Assembly (NCBI GenBank): GCA_037178675.1 | Contig: JAYMGJ010000346.1 | Location: 203,488 to 267,487 of the forward strand | From: Scleroderma bovista | Taxonomy: Eukaryota > Basidiomycota > Agaricomycetes > Boletales > Sclerodermataceae | Direction: 5' to 3' | Length of the DNA: 64,000 nt | In this document: positions 40,044 to 51,876 of the stretch, piece by piece | How positions within the stretch are numbered: the stretch's first letter is position 1 | How the letters are laid out: each line of letters begins with the position of its first letter | Translations under genes and position numbers: made by a program | Notes under the pieces: generated by a model | What the model was told of the DNA's origin: nothing | The model's input: only the letters and a program-made list of their open reading frames with translations | The model's database searches: none

Positions 40044-42621
40044 TTTTTGTGGAATGAGTGCGGGGGTCACTGTCAGGTGTTCGAATTATATTCTTATAGT
40101 AAGACCTTGAAACCACTGGGGATCATATGGTGACATGTAAGCCTCGGCGTTACGTTCGACATTATCCGCTCCTTGGTACTCTGAGTAGAGATCAGTGTCG
40201 CTATGTTGATTCGGATGGCAACAGCCTATACCCAAATACGTTACTCCCGTGGGGTGACCGCGTCTTGGCACTTCAATTTGTTTGCTTGCAGCGGGATATA
40301 AATTTAGAATTCTCTCTCTCCGACTCGGATGGCAACTGTTAGATACGTTCGAAACACGTATAGTACTGCCGCCACAGACACATGACGGAGGTAAACACAA
40401 CTGCCGGTAACTGCTCCTAGGTTACTATAGTAGAGATGTGTCGCTATGTTGATTATGCATTGGACTGATCCATTGGTCAGATTCTTGGTAGTAGAACCAC
40501 TGCTTGACTCTGGCTCTGCTGTTTGGTTCGAAGTAGTAAACTGTGATGCAACAGTTGAACAAGGCTACCGGGATTTTTTTTGCTACAGAGTAATGCTATT
40601 TACCTTGCAGCCTAGTGCTGGCCACTTCACCACCTCAATATGACAGTGACAGTTACTCTATGACCGTGACCATGGCCACACGCACCCACACCTTAGTTCT
40701 CGTCGAAATCTTGATCACATGTCGGACTGGCACCTGTAAGCACGCGCACCCTATGACCATCTGTCGCTAGTAGTACGTGGCAAACTCACCAGACATCAAT
40801 CAGTAGTTATTACTTTTGATATATCAGCTGTTCTAGTTACAGGATAAATACTTTATAGTTGTACCCTGTAACGCCATCGCGTTTGAACCTGGTTCGCACC
40901 CATCATCGTGATTCTGGCAATGACACCATCTTCCACCGAATTTCTAGGGCTCCTTGACGGAAGGGCACTGGCTAGATTGTCTCCAGAGCCCTTCAGAGCC
41001 AATAGACTTGTCGTACTTCCCTGGGAATGTGTCTCTCTGCTGTCGCGAATGCAAAACTTGACTTCGAAACCTTTCTTTGCCATCCGTCTTTTTCACTGAT
41101 CAACGTAACCGTGATCGTCAATGTTGTCGTCATTCATATCATGGTGGATGGCTTCCGTGTCGGGTTAAAGCCATGGGAAAGTGAGAACGTATCGAGTACA
41201 TAGCGTCATATGTCCGCTCGAAAATGCAAGACTTTCAGGCGGGAGCAGAATACGAGTCAACTGAGTTGGGGAAGGAGTCAATGTATGTTCACTTTCGAGT
41301 CAGGTTCACAGTAATTCACGCCCCTTTCAGTTAGAGCGGCACAAGCTGCTGCCCAAGCTGCCCAGCTTGAGGCCGCCCTACACATGAGCTCCCGTTCCCA
41401 CGAAGACACATTTTCTAACCCCTATTTTCCACGTTCTATGACTTCAGACGCCCTGGAATATCAGCATACCCTTAAAACTCACATCTGAGGAAGAGACTCA
41501 AAATTGACGAAGTTTTGAATTAGATCTGAAGACTACCCGAAGGCACTTATCCTTATAAGGGGTGGAATCCACTGGAATCCACCGGCTAGTGTATTAGATG
41601 CAGCATCTCTTGTAATAACGTATTTATCGCGTTCGCACTTTCCCCCCTTTCTGCATTCGAGTTGACCGCTGGCGGGCGGCGGGGATGAGTCGGATCTGTC
41701 CTTCGAGCCCCAGCGCAGGATACCGCTACTGTTGGTGTCATAGGCTCTTTGCAGCAGACTTCTTTATCGAACAGCTCCCTTCTCATGTATAGACCAGTTT
41801 GTGGACGTGCCTATGCGCATTTCGCCGCGTCTCCTTCTGAAACTCTGCTGTCTATTCAGCCAAACTCAGAAGAACCCGTGGCCGTAATGAGGGACTGCAG
41901 CGGTAGTCCGAGCTTTTTGGGCCCGACTTGAAAGCTCGTCGCTTCAGGTGAGTGGATAGCGTACAATTTTCCGAGCCCAACACCGACAACAATATTCTAT
42001 TGATATTTTGTTGCCGATGTACTAAATAACTTCCTTGCAGTACTTTGGTCATAGAAGAGTAAGCAATTTGTGCTTGACATGCAGCGTCTGTTACAGAGCC
42101 CTGCTCATACTTCGACGCCCAAGCCCAGCATTCCCAGTCCTCCATCATCTAACGCGTGAATATCTCGCTGACGAGTGCACCTGTGTTGACTGGCTTCTCC
42201 AGCCAGCCGCGCCTCTTCTACTCGCTCCGAATCGATTGTTGCTGCTATCACTCGTGCGTCATGCATCATCATCGACAGCTGCCACGATTCCTTTACCTGC
42301 GTTCTCGATTGTTCAAAGACGACATAGCTATTGAGGAACCAGACCAATGAGATAACGCATACTAGTTGCGTGGGATTGGGGCTGACACGCTCCCATGGAA
42401 CAAATACGTAAGCTCCTTCGATGCACAACTTGAATGCAGAAGTCCCACTGGGGCTAACATGATGATGCGTGGTGGACGAGACGGGGAAACCTACAAGTCG
42501 TGGGGTTTGTGCTGAAATGCCAATTTATCGAACTTCACTTTGTTTGTGGTCGGATGTTCGAGGTAAAATACAGTCCACGAGAAATATACACTACCCTCAA
42601 GAATACAGTTGAAAGAACTCT
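40044..42621. other. Gene-poor stretch, 2.6 kb
   Basis: No complete gene is supported. It contains a direct repeat (40196-40211 and 40439-40454). It also holds a pair of plausible plus-strand exons (about 41200-41282 and 41331-41488, joined by GTATGT..TTTCAG) reading SKMQDFQAGAEYES and RAAQAAAQAAQLEAALH before a stop. No start or neighbouring exons could be joined to them, so they may be a relic. Another donor/acceptor-like pair (41948/42040) is not connected to a convincing reading frame. Confidence 0.4.
40196..40454. repeat. 16-bp direct repeat, copies 243 bp apart
   Basis: TGTCGCTATGTTGATT occurs at 40196-40211 and 40439-40454. The preceding roughly 15 bp (TACT..AGTAGAGAT) are also similar in both copies. 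Confidence 0.6.
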
Positions 42622-43447
42622 CTAAGCACCCCTCTGAACAGCATCCCCAACTGTCTCTCCAGGGATAATGACTGGACCAACCCCAAATGTCCCAAATCCA
42701 GGCAAGGTCTCAGGACTTGCACCCATCTCCCCAGGGGGAAGACGTACAACGCCTGGCAGCGAGCGCTGTGGTTTGGAAGGGACATTGAGTGGGTCAGGAC
42801 CGAGCTCGACTTTCCCAGTAGAAGCAGCCTTCTCCTTAGGAACGGACGAAGCCGGGATAGTGACATGGAGTGCGTTCTCAGAAAATACCTGGTTTACGGC
42901 TGTGACGCGTCGAGGGTCGAAGTAACCCCGAATGTGGAGGGTAGGGGGTTGGGGATTCTTCTCCGTCGGTTCAATGCTGTGTAATGGCGTAAGAGGAGGT
43001 TCACGACTTGGAGAAGGGACGTACGTCATATTAACAGAAGAAAGTGTCCTATTCTCGGCGGGTGCACCGAGGATGAGGTATTTGGAGTCATTAAGGGAAG
43101 AATAAAAAAGGCCAACGAGGCCCGACTGTTGACGTTGCCGATCAGCGTCGAAACGCCTGGGTTACAAGTCAACTCACCAACTGTCCCTGGTCCCCTGATA
43201 CCTCTGTCTGTCCCTCGATTTGGACGCTTGCATCCGCCTCCAACGGTGCGGCCCCGCTTTGCTCGAGTAACACTTGCTTGTATTGGTCGCGGGAAAGATG
43301 CTTCCCGTTAACGATGGCATCAAGTTTGCTTGCAAAGGTAGCATCAAAGGTTGCATTGAATGCAGACTGAGTCTTGCTCTGCAGGAGAGCGGACAGGTGA
43401 GAAGCTGCCCATGCGGAAAGGGTGGGGAGGACGATCGCTGTCGACAT
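42622..43447 (-). CDS. Conserved hypothetical protein, unknown function
   Basis: Two exons, 43178-43447 and 42622-43125, encode 257 residues; the intron has GTGAGT..ACAG borders and the frame is kept. The N-terminal part is Ala- and Leu-rich and amphipathic (LPTLSAWAASHLSALLQ, AFNATFDATFASKLDAIVNG). It continues to a stretch like GLVGLFYSSLNDSKYLILGA, followed by Pro-rich segments with REPPLTPLHS and RGYFDPRRVTAVNQVFS, and ends VGPVIIPGETVGDAVQRG. No catalytic motif, signal peptide or membrane segment is clear. Amino-acid composition and the clean two-exon model support a real gene. I do not recognise the family. Confidence 0.65.
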
Positions 43448-44975
43448 AGTTATATAAGAGACGTTCTTGACAACAAGAGATAATGAAAGTAAAGGACCTC
43501 CAACGCCTGTGCAACGAGTCCATTTATACGTTGCAAAACGGCGTACCTAGTAATCACCGTAATCTGTGTGGCTCCAAGGCTGGGGCCAGACAAGTAGACG
43601 TGTCCCCTGCGGAACAAGAACGGCTCGTACCAGTTACAAATGACGAAAATATCTGCTGTTCATCAGCTTAGATTTGTCAAACGAAGACCCACGGATTTGA
43701 TGATGATCATGCGGCTGTTACCACACCGCGGCTCCTAAATGACCCGAGAAGGTTTACGCAGTACAGCGATGAGTTTAGAATTAAGCATCCTAGAGGTAGA
43801 AATGGCTGCCCATTATAAGGCTGTCAGTGGTCGAGCACGCTCGCTGGTGCTTCGCTGTGATAGCTTGATGAGCAGCAACGTCCGATAGGCCAACGACGGG
43901 GATGGCGAGCGCGGCATATCAACTACGCCGACTGCAACATTCTCTATGTCAGTTCATGCTACGCCCGCCTGTGAGAACAAGAACGGTTCTGACTAATCCG
44001 TGGTGTGCGCAGCATATCCAACTACAAGCCAGCTGTCCTGGTTGATAACGGTGTTCATTCAAAATGGCGACCAAAGAATCCGCCAGCGGGTACGTCACAT
44101 TCTTGCCGCAGCCCATGATTTCCAATGATTGAACACTGAACTACTACTTTGTAATTAGGCCTTGTCTCGTCGCCGAGTCCCACTACGAAGCCGAAGCTGC
44201 ATAGGGACGTTACCGACGGAATGCTTACTGCGGTGTGAAGAACGGTTGCAGAGTTGTATTGTGTTGACTCTGCGCTGCCTTGCAGTTGATCATCATTCCG
44301 GTTCATCACTGCTGCCGCAGTATTGATCTCGGATGCAGGCCCATTTATTGCTGCGCACCAGGTGAAGCCTTTTCCCTCCGAGCCTGAGGAACGCAGAACT
44401 TCGGTCCCCTTCGATATTCGGTCTCGAGTCCCCGGTCTACACTGCCTCGGCTCACTAATGGAGTTTTCTGTCTCAGTGTATTCGCCTTTTCTTTCTTGCA
44501 CACCAGACCGATATCGTATATCCTGCCACTGACCTACCCTAGATCCCAAGTTCAGTAATCTGAATTGTACACTTCACACTGGTATGGCCTTGAGAACCAG
44601 TGACCGCATGTGTTTGTTGGTATGAGATACTGTTCTCCACGACCGCTTAGATATGTGCTCATCGGGTCACTTGACTCGCACCAGTGCGTACAACAACAGA
44701 TGCAATGTTTCCTGACCCTTTTGCGTGTTGGATATTGCTTGCTAACTTAATGGATAATGAAGAACATCACTTCCCACAGTTATTATAGCCTGACCCTGCC
44801 CCACCTCTCTCAGACGATCTTGCCGCTCTACCACCGACTTTGCTCTCGGGTTCAACCATTTGGCACTCTACCGTATGTTTCCTTGGCTGGTTTTTGGTAT
44901 GCTAAGCTCCATGTCCCCACGACCATTAATACATGTCCTTGCTGACTGTCCACTACACTCTATGGTATCCCTCTG
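43448..44975. other. Gene-poor stretch, 1.5 kb
   Basis: No supported gene. A 164-codon minus-strand frame (44055-44549) is the longest open stretch but shows no family resemblance and no splice context. Confidence 0.4.
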
Positions 44976-47501
44976 CTAACAGTCAACTGCAGACGACTCA
45001 CGTGAATGTCCGATTTCAAAGTCGTCATCCTTCACTCTTCTCACCCCAAGCGGAACCTGCGGTGTCATATTGTCCCCACTCGGCGGACGCACGACAGGCA
45101 CCTGCAGCGCACTGATCTTCCAGTAGATCTCTTTCACTTGTCCACGTTCGTTCGGAGTGCTGGGGAGGGAAAAATGGAGACGGGAGAGGAGTGCAACGAT
45201 GACTTGCTCTAGTGGACGCCGTTGGCGATGAAACAACGAAGGAGCACAAAACACCTAACTGATTTCCATTTCCGCGAATTTGAAGCCGCTGTTAGGGTGT
45301 ATCAGTAGGGAGTGTACTACAAACACAGCACGTACATGCAAGCACGGCCCCCGCCTAGGAACGTCATCCTGCAAATTTGGGGCCCCGTCAGTGACTCGAC
45401 CCGTTCGTCGTCTCCTGATCAATGGCCTACATATTAGCATAGACCCCAGGGTACCTCATCTGACTCTTCGCCCCTGGCATCCTGCCCGGTCGGTGTTCGC
45501 TACTTTCGTCGTCCTCGAAATCATATTCGTCGCCCCCACTGTCATGGGCCTCCAACCATCGCTCAGGTCGCCACTCTCTTGCGTCCTCGCCCCACACATC
45601 TCTATCCAGGTTCGCATTCAGAATGGACACGATTAACGTCGTACCTTTCGGAATGGCAATCCTGTCCAACGTTTCTCCAGACTTTGACAGAATGGGGCGG
45701 TGTAGAGGTAAAGCAGTGTCTTGGCGAACTCTATCATCACGTCAAGAAGTATGACTGTAGCAGGAGAAGGCAGTTAACAATGACGTACGTCCGACTAAGC
45801 AGCGATGTAGGCGGGTAGAGACGTAGCGTCTCCTTTACGACGGCGTCCAGATATGGAAGCCTGTTCAACACATTGTAGGGCAAGTCGGCGTCTTCCCAGT
45901 TGGAACGGTGACTTGCGCATTTCGCCGCGCGGATCTCAGAACGGAGACGGACTTGGGCCGAGGGATTGCAAGCGAGGATCCACAGAATGCGACATATTGC
46001 AGAGGTAACCGTTTCGAGACCGGCAAATATGAGTGTGCTGGAGAAGTGCGTCGTTAACGTGCGGGTATAGGCGGTGGCGAATACGCTGGCATACTTTATT
46101 TGACCGACTAATTCAGAGTCGCTCAGTCTATCGGTCTCGGATGACGAGATATTTGCATTCACTAGCGCGACGTCAATGGATTTTGGTTGACGGCATCTCA
46201 GCCTCAGACACGCACGCATAATGGACATTATATCCTGACCATTTGTCTCTATCGGAGGGCTGTCTGGCATGAATGCCACATCAGTAAAGTCCTCCCTAAG
46301 CGCGGCCTTCTTCGCGGCAAATATTCTTTTGCTCGCGTTATCCATGACTTGCACTATGCGGCGGAGATCTTTGAGGGCTTGGATAGGGGCCCAGTCTACC
46401 ATCTTGTTTCGCCAGTACAACGAACAGTTACGCACAAAGAAGGGGATAAATGGACGCAGAAAGAGGAGACGGAGAGTTGTCGATCTGTATGCAGCTCAGC
46501 ACCGGAGAAAGGCCGCGCACAAATATCGGCCGTACCCGAGCATGCGGACTGCATGGATGTATTCATTCTCGCTGTGGGGATTAAGCGCGCCGAAGGAATG
46601 CCCTAGGCCCCCCTGGCAGACGTACTCCAAGGCGCAACGGGAGACCCATGGGAGGACATCGACCTCTGTTTCAGCTGTCATGGATCGTGACTCGGGGATC
46701 GCCATGAGTAATCATGGCATCACGTACATCGACCAAGATGAAGGAGGATCATACACAGCTTGTCTGCGATTGGCTGAATCATGGATGAAAGTGCACGCAT
46801 ATTGGCAATCGAGAACACCGGATTGAGCATTTTGCGTTGCCTCCTGTGTTGTTCGCCTTCGCAACTTGACCCGCTGAAACGGACAGAAGTGTACTCGGCT
46901 TACCTAGAGTGGAGATGAGGCCTTGGCCAAAGATGAGTCCATTTCCGCTGTGAGAAAGTTGCGGGAATGAGGGTATGGGATGCATATGGTGCGAGCGGTC
47001 AAAGGACGGTGGTACCTGGGTCAAAGGAGACTAATTCAATGGTTGTGGGGAAAAGTGCCTACATAATGAACATATCGGTCTCTTCATAGATATCCTGATC
47101 CTTAACCACGATATGTTGCAATGCAAGAGGATCGGATATGTACAACTGTTCCGCCTGAGAAGGTGTCTCGCATCAATGTGGACGACAGGGCAGAAAGAAA
47201 TATTACCCCCAACACAGCGTGAATCTTGACGGCGCCCCCATAAGTGTGTGCGAGATGGAGGTTGTATTCAAGGCCATCCTGGAATATTCTATGATAGTTG
47301 CCTAACGACTAGTCAGAAAATGATGGGGATTGGTTGGAAATATTACCTCGAGTACGTACCCTTGAGCCAGTGTTCTTTGCTCGGACCGCGAATGTTGGCA
47401 AGTGAACTGGGCTTGAGCCGAATACGTCTGATGAGACGCCAGAGGACGAGGACGAGGACGAGGACGCTGGTCCTGAGGAGATACGGTAGTCTGGAGACCA
47501 T
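44976..47501 (-). CDS. Cytochrome P450 monooxygenase, membrane-anchored
   Basis: Thirteen exons in the best model: 47360-47501, 47207-47301, 47063-47154, 46904-46947, 46755-46856, 46536-46674, 46216-46484, 46095-46161, 45789-46037, 45431-45730, 45336-45368, 45260-45288 and 44976-45208, about 597 residues. The N terminus has a membrane anchor (TSVLVLVLVLVLW) then NIRGPSKEHWLKGNY. Later motifs are EQHRRQRKMLNPVFS (helix C), INTLIFAGLETVTSA (helix I), KETLRLYPP (ExxR), REWRPERW and the heme loop FLGGGRACIGF with the ligand Cys. The heme loop is assembled from two tiny exons. Two introns (46038-46094 and 46162-46215) are stop-free and divisible by three. The exon 5-6 junction near 46.7 kb is uncertain, and a short exon may be missed there. 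Known role: NADPH-dependent hydroxylation in the ER; the substrate is unknown. Confidence 0.88.
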
Positions 47502-47683
47502 GTGCTGGTGTGGAAGAAAGACCCAGCGGAAGCATTTTCGATTTCGCCGAGGACGCCGGGACCAGATATGAACAGCCTCGCGTTGGTTCTCGCCAGATGC
47601 CTACAGATTCCCCGCAGCTATTAGACCATACATGACCCGCACTCGCCTCGCATCCCCTGCACCTCTCTCCCCTCTCCCCCGCG
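47502..47683. promoter_or_regulatory. Bidirectional promoter, P450 / seven-helix protein
   Basis: 182 bp separate the divergent start codons at 47501 (minus) and 47684 (plus). The plus side is pyrimidine-rich just before the ATG, as often seen in fungal promoters. No clear TATA box. Confidence 0.5.
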
Positions 47684-48923
47684 ATGCCTCTCTCAAACGA
47701 CCTTGCCAACCTCATCGGATTCGCTTGCGAGGCCACCCTCTACGGTAACTCACCCTAGTCACGTCGCTATCTCCCCGCTGACCACGGCCAACAGGCGCCA
47801 ATGTCATTCTTTTCCTCGTTTCTATCATTATCGTCACCCAGAGACGCCACCAGACGAACCTCACGCACCCTGTCGTCCTCCTCAACTGTCTCATCTTCCT
47901 GTGTTGCACGACCCACTTTGCAATCGAGTTCAATCACTTCTACACCATCTTGGTATATCCCAGTTCCTTGCCCTTCCCCCCCCCTCTTTTCTGACCAGTC
48001 GTGACAGGAAAAAATCGGTGTCAATGGCTTTGCAAATGAGACTAAACCACTCGTTGGCGCAGACATCCTCATCTCCGTCACTGACTTTCTCGGTGACACC
48101 CTCCTCATCTACCGCTGCTGGATGCTATACGCACAAAATCCCCTGGTTGTCATCCTTCCATTCCTTACTGCACTTGGTGGTCTTGGTAATGTTTTATAAC
48201 TACCTGCATCTCCCATTCTCATTGTTTTTTTTTTTTTGCGCAGCTTGTATCGCTGGTGTCGCGCACTTTGTTATCTCTGTGACACCCACCTCCCCCGCCC
48301 CTCCACATGCCATCGTGCCACTTGGCCTCGCGGGCTACTCGCTGCCACTCTGCACCAACGTCCTCGTGACTGCCCTCATCGTCTACCGCATCTGGTCCAC
48401 CTCATCCACACTCCCAAACACGGCCCAATTCGTCGCACAAGGTGCCTCCCGCCGTGCCATGATGCTCATCATCGAAAGTGGTGTGCTATACCTCCTCGCT
48501 CAACTCGTCTACGTTGTCCTTTTTGCGCTCGAGCACCCTGCACAAGCTGTCGCTGGCTTGATTGCTGTTCAAATATACGTGCGTATATCCCCCCTAGCAC
48601 CATCCCTACTCACATCGTAACGCTATCCCCCCAACCAGGGCATCGCGCCAACCCTCATCATCATCCGTGTCGGATTGGGCATCTCTTCAGAACACACCTC
48701 CAACACGATCGCCTCCACTCGTATAAAATGGGTCGCCCGGCGTGGCGATGTGTCTGGGACAACCGCAACACGATTCACAGACGGCCTGGGCGCAGAGACG
48801 GACATGGAGGACGGGAGCCATATGAAGGACTTTATGTTCAAGGCCGAGACGAGCCTAGCCACCGTCGACGAAATGCAGGACACACGGGACATGCGGTTTG
48901 CCCCCTCAGAGAACCCAGTATAG
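47684..48923 (+). CDS. Seven-helix integral membrane protein, unknown function
   Basis: Five exons, 47684-47744, 47795-47952, 48008-48185, 48244-48578 and 48639-48923, give 338 residues. About seven hydrophobic segments are visible: around ANVILFLVSIIIVTQ, PVVLLNCLIFLCC, a segment with LVGADILISVTDFLGD, then VVILPFLTALGG, SLPLCTNVLVTALIVYRIW, MMLIIESGVLYLLAQLVYVV and APTLIIIRVGLG. The C-terminal 80 residues are hydrophilic and acidic. This topology is common among mushroom-specific membrane proteins, often listed as hypothetical receptors, but no ligand class can be named. Introns have normal borders and the sum is in frame. It diverges from the P450 gene. Confidence 0.8.
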
Positions 48924-49935
48924 GCACTATTCACCGGCTTAATGTCGGGAATGAGGAAAAAGAATCGGCATTGCACGACAATTAATGCATCCGGCCCCAC
49001 AGTCATATGGCTAATGGTACGGCGACGTAGTTATCGACCGTGGAACCTATCTATGTGTGTGTATTATCCGCCTTGTATCTGTACGCATGATACCCCATGA
49101 AATCAAAATAGGCTTTCGACTTCTTACTGTGACGATGAGAGTATTCTGTATGGTATGGAGACGGTCGTCTGGGGATAGGTATACGACCGGCTTTCGTTGA
49201 CTCCTGTTTGTTCCGCCCCTGTCCTGGAAGTTTCATGTAGTCGTTCTGGATGTGTGTTTGTTCCGCACTTGGTTAAGCTGTTGTGGAATTCGGCTCAGTC
49301 TTGCCAACCCTTCGAGCTCTCTCCATACCGTATGTACTAAAACCCGGACCGTAGGTCTGGGTCTGTTCTCCATCGGACACTGTGCACACATATCTTTGCA
49401 TGCACAACCACCAATGTCATGACCTATACCACAAAGTCTATGTTACATACAAGATGTTGAATACATTTAACATTGGAAAATTTCATGATCACAGACTATG
49501 GATTATGCAGGATACCGAAGCGAAGCGAGGTATGTCTTGTAGTGGTGTAACGAATAAGTCGCGAGACAAGGTGTACTGTAACGATGATATAAGGGGTAGA
49601 ACGTAATCTACATGCTCTCAAGCTTCGATGATCACCCAAGGCGAGCTACCACATCAACTACACATACATATAGAGCTGCAATCAAGCGGTATACTAAGTC
49701 CTATAATTTACTGCGAGTGTACAGGACCTCATAACACGAGGCACAGATACAAGTACGGCCAAAGTCCCGAAAAATAGATGCAGTACGAAGTGGTGTGATG
49801 CGGAACAACGGAATGAAGTCAGGGCTCCTGACTCGCCGTCTACGATCAGACGTACGATACCTTGGATCCGCAGGGACCGGATGCGACGGGACGGGGCGTC
49901 AGAAGAACGTAGTAAAAGCACATTACCCGTTCGTG
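48924..49935. other. Intergenic region, 1 kb
   Basis: Between the 3' ends of the seven-helix gene and the UstYa-like gene. No gene, RNA or repeat was recognised. Confidence 0.5.
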
Positions 49936-50652
49936 TCACACATTCCCATCATGCCCGTCTTCGAACGGCAAACTTGGATTCTCCAGCATATACCTCCTCA
50001 GCTTGGTCCAATCTCTACACCGATGGACTGCACCGACCCCGTTCGCCGTGTGATGCCAGCTCCCATCCGGCGCCATCTGCGGAATATCCGGCTCGAGCGT
50101 CGTGTCCGCATGGCATAGCAGTATCTGCCTCAGGTATCGTAGACAATGCTGGATGTGCTGGGCAGCATGCGTTCGGTTGACGAGGTACCCGACACGGATG
50201 ACGTCCAGGCAGTGGAACTGGTGGTAGAGGGAGACGACGAACGTGCGGTTGTGCGGACCTACGCGGGCGAACCCGTCTGAGGGGAAGAGCGTGCCCCATT
50301 CGTTGTCGTTCCATAGGTCAAAGTACGGATGCCCGTCTTCGAGCACGAGGCCTACTTCGGGCAGCTCTAGTGGGAGTTGTGTGGGGTGGTCATCTCCGAT
50401 CCAGGCTATCATATGGAGTATTCCAGACAAATTAGTTGAGTCCAAAGGGAGTTAGAATGAGGAAGGCTCACTGTACTCGCGAGGAGCTGGAGGAAGGATG
50501 GTGCTGATGACGGATATACTGTACAATGTGAATATGACATTGACGAAGGTGACGAAGGAGAGAACGCCGAGGCAGATGAGAGCAAGGCTGCTACGTGAGG
50601 CACTTGTCGAGAACCAATGTCTCGTCATGTTTTGTGGTCTATGCAAGTTCAA
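49936..50652 (-). CDS. UstYa-like (DUF3328) oxidase
   Basis: Two exons, 50469-50652 and 49936-50405, encode 217 residues; intron 50406-50468 has GTGAGC..GATAG borders. One N-terminal membrane segment (SSLALICLGVLSFVTFVNVI) precedes TWIGDDHPTQLPLELPEVGL, the common DUF3328 opening. The two diagnostic HxxHC motifs are intact, HQFHC at residues 123-127 and HIQHC at 145-149, followed by LRYLRQILLCHADTTLEPD. Known role: in ustiloxin and related dikaritin pathways UstYa/UstYb proteins are needed to oxidise and cyclise the core peptide released from a Kex2-cleaved precursor. Many fungal copies lie in other secondary metabolite clusters. Context: a repeat-containing secreted peptide gene lies 1.2 kb away. 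The start could also be the second Met at 50628. Confidence 0.85.
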
Positions 50653-50980
50653 GGGGGGATCTATCCCAGTGGTGGTACAAGGTAAATAAGGGGATATAGG
50701 CTAGTGGGGATTCAGCGGTGTCGATAGGAACAGCTCCAGCATAAGGCTATGCACGGAGGACTCAGAAGCGGGTACAACTTGTCATGGGCGGCAGCAGCAG
50801 GCACTGTTGCTGTTAGTCGCAAAGTGACAAACACCGCCTGGCCCCCTCGCCCTCAAGTCCTTTATGATGGTACACCCTTGGCAACAACCCACTCAATCCC
50901 ACTGGTCGTACTAGCCCCTGTGGCCCGAGGTCAGACATTACCTCCATCATACAGGAACCCAGCTCATTGCATCAGCATAG

Positions 50981-51310
50981 ATGAACAACAACGGATATAC
51001 AGCTCTTAACCAGAAGGCAGAGGACGATACATCGATCGAGAACGACTACCTTCAGCAGGGCACTGGTTCTTCACCCGCCAGAAATGGAGACGAGCTCGCT
51101 GGAGGCAGTTCAGTACACAGTTACATCTTCTCGCCTCAGTGCATCTACATTGCATTGATCGTTCTCCTCGTTATCAACGTTCTCTGCCTCTTTGCAACTA
51201 TGCGGCAGCTCTCTCTTGCCGCGCAGGTCCTGAAACCGTTCTTGGATGGTCGTGATCCTTTCTTCGAGGCCCGCAATTTGCCTCGTCCAGACCAGTATGA
51301 TGGAATCTGA
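50981..51310 (+). CDS. Small single-pass membrane protein
   Basis: A single 109-codon frame. A hydrophilic N-terminal 45 residues is followed by one transmembrane segment (CIYIALIVLLVINVLCLFAT) and an extracytoplasmic or lumenal tail with a helical stretch (LSLAAQVLKPFL) ending RNLPRPDQYDGI. I recall Agaricomycete proteins of this size ending in L-P-R-P-D-Q-Y and lying beside DUF3328 genes, possibly as truncated relatives, but I cannot assign a function. It diverges from the UstYa-like gene (328 bp between starts) and points toward the repeat peptide gene. No HxxHC motif is present. Confidence 0.6.
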   Translation: MNNNGYTALNQKAEDDTSIENDYLQQGTGSSPARNGDELAGGSSVHSYIFSPQCIYIALIVLLVINVLCLFATMRQLSLAAQVLKPFLDGRDPFFEARNLPRPDQYDGI

Positions 51311-51876
51311 GGCTGATGGCGATGGCGATACACTCTGGCTTTCATAATTCCTTTTCGTCAATGTGAGACGAATGCCGATGTATGTATATATACTTGGCAG
51401 CGTTCATTGTATTGTTACTTGAATTTCATCTCGTTTCAGCTGCATGGATGCTCGTACTCGCGAACCCGTCCTGTGGAGTGTCTCCATTCCTTAACACATG
51501 CATCCGTAAAAAATGCTTCTGTGCAGTAAGTCGAGAAATTTACAGGCTGACTAAGGCGCCAATACAGTCATAGTGAGCCAGAGGAGGCAGAGGCGGTACG
51601 GCTGAGACAACCGCACTCGGCCCCCATGGTAAAGGGAGCACTGGTCGACATCGCATTCCTAGTCAAGTCCTGCCGCGGATCCGGAATTGGTGTGTTGTCA
51701 GCCCTCGAGGGCATCTTTTGATGGTCGTTGACGTAACCGTTGGCCTCGTGCACGAGGACGGCACCTCTCTGCTGCATGCACCAGCACTATATAATCCCTA
51801 GCGCAGCATATCGTGCACTCAGACCGCTTCTTAGAATTGCGCTGTTTTCCTCACTCGTCCTCGACATCTGTTCATC
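51311..51876. other. Spacer with promoter of the repeat-peptide gene
   Basis: A 63-codon plus-strand frame at 51382-51573 with a signal-like N terminus is possible but unsupported. The TATA box at 51788-51794 belongs to the next gene. Confidence 0.4.
51788..51794 (+). promoter_or_regulatory. TATA box of the repeat-peptide gene at 51877
   Basis: TATATAA lies 83 bp upstream of the ATG, followed by a pyrimidine-rich stretch. Confidence 0.5.

Noticed and set aside
44055..44549. 164-codon minus-strand frame
   Set aside because: No domain, no signal, no splice context and no coherent hydrophobic pattern; a chance frame cannot be excluded.
47302..47736. 144-codon minus-strand frame over the P450/seven-helix promoter
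   Set aside because: Overlaps P450 exon 1 in a different frame and the first exon of the divergent gene on the other strand.
48236..48985. 249-codon plus-strand frame rich in His, Arg and Cys
   Set aside because: Out-of-frame shadow of exons 4 and 5 of the seven-helix protein.
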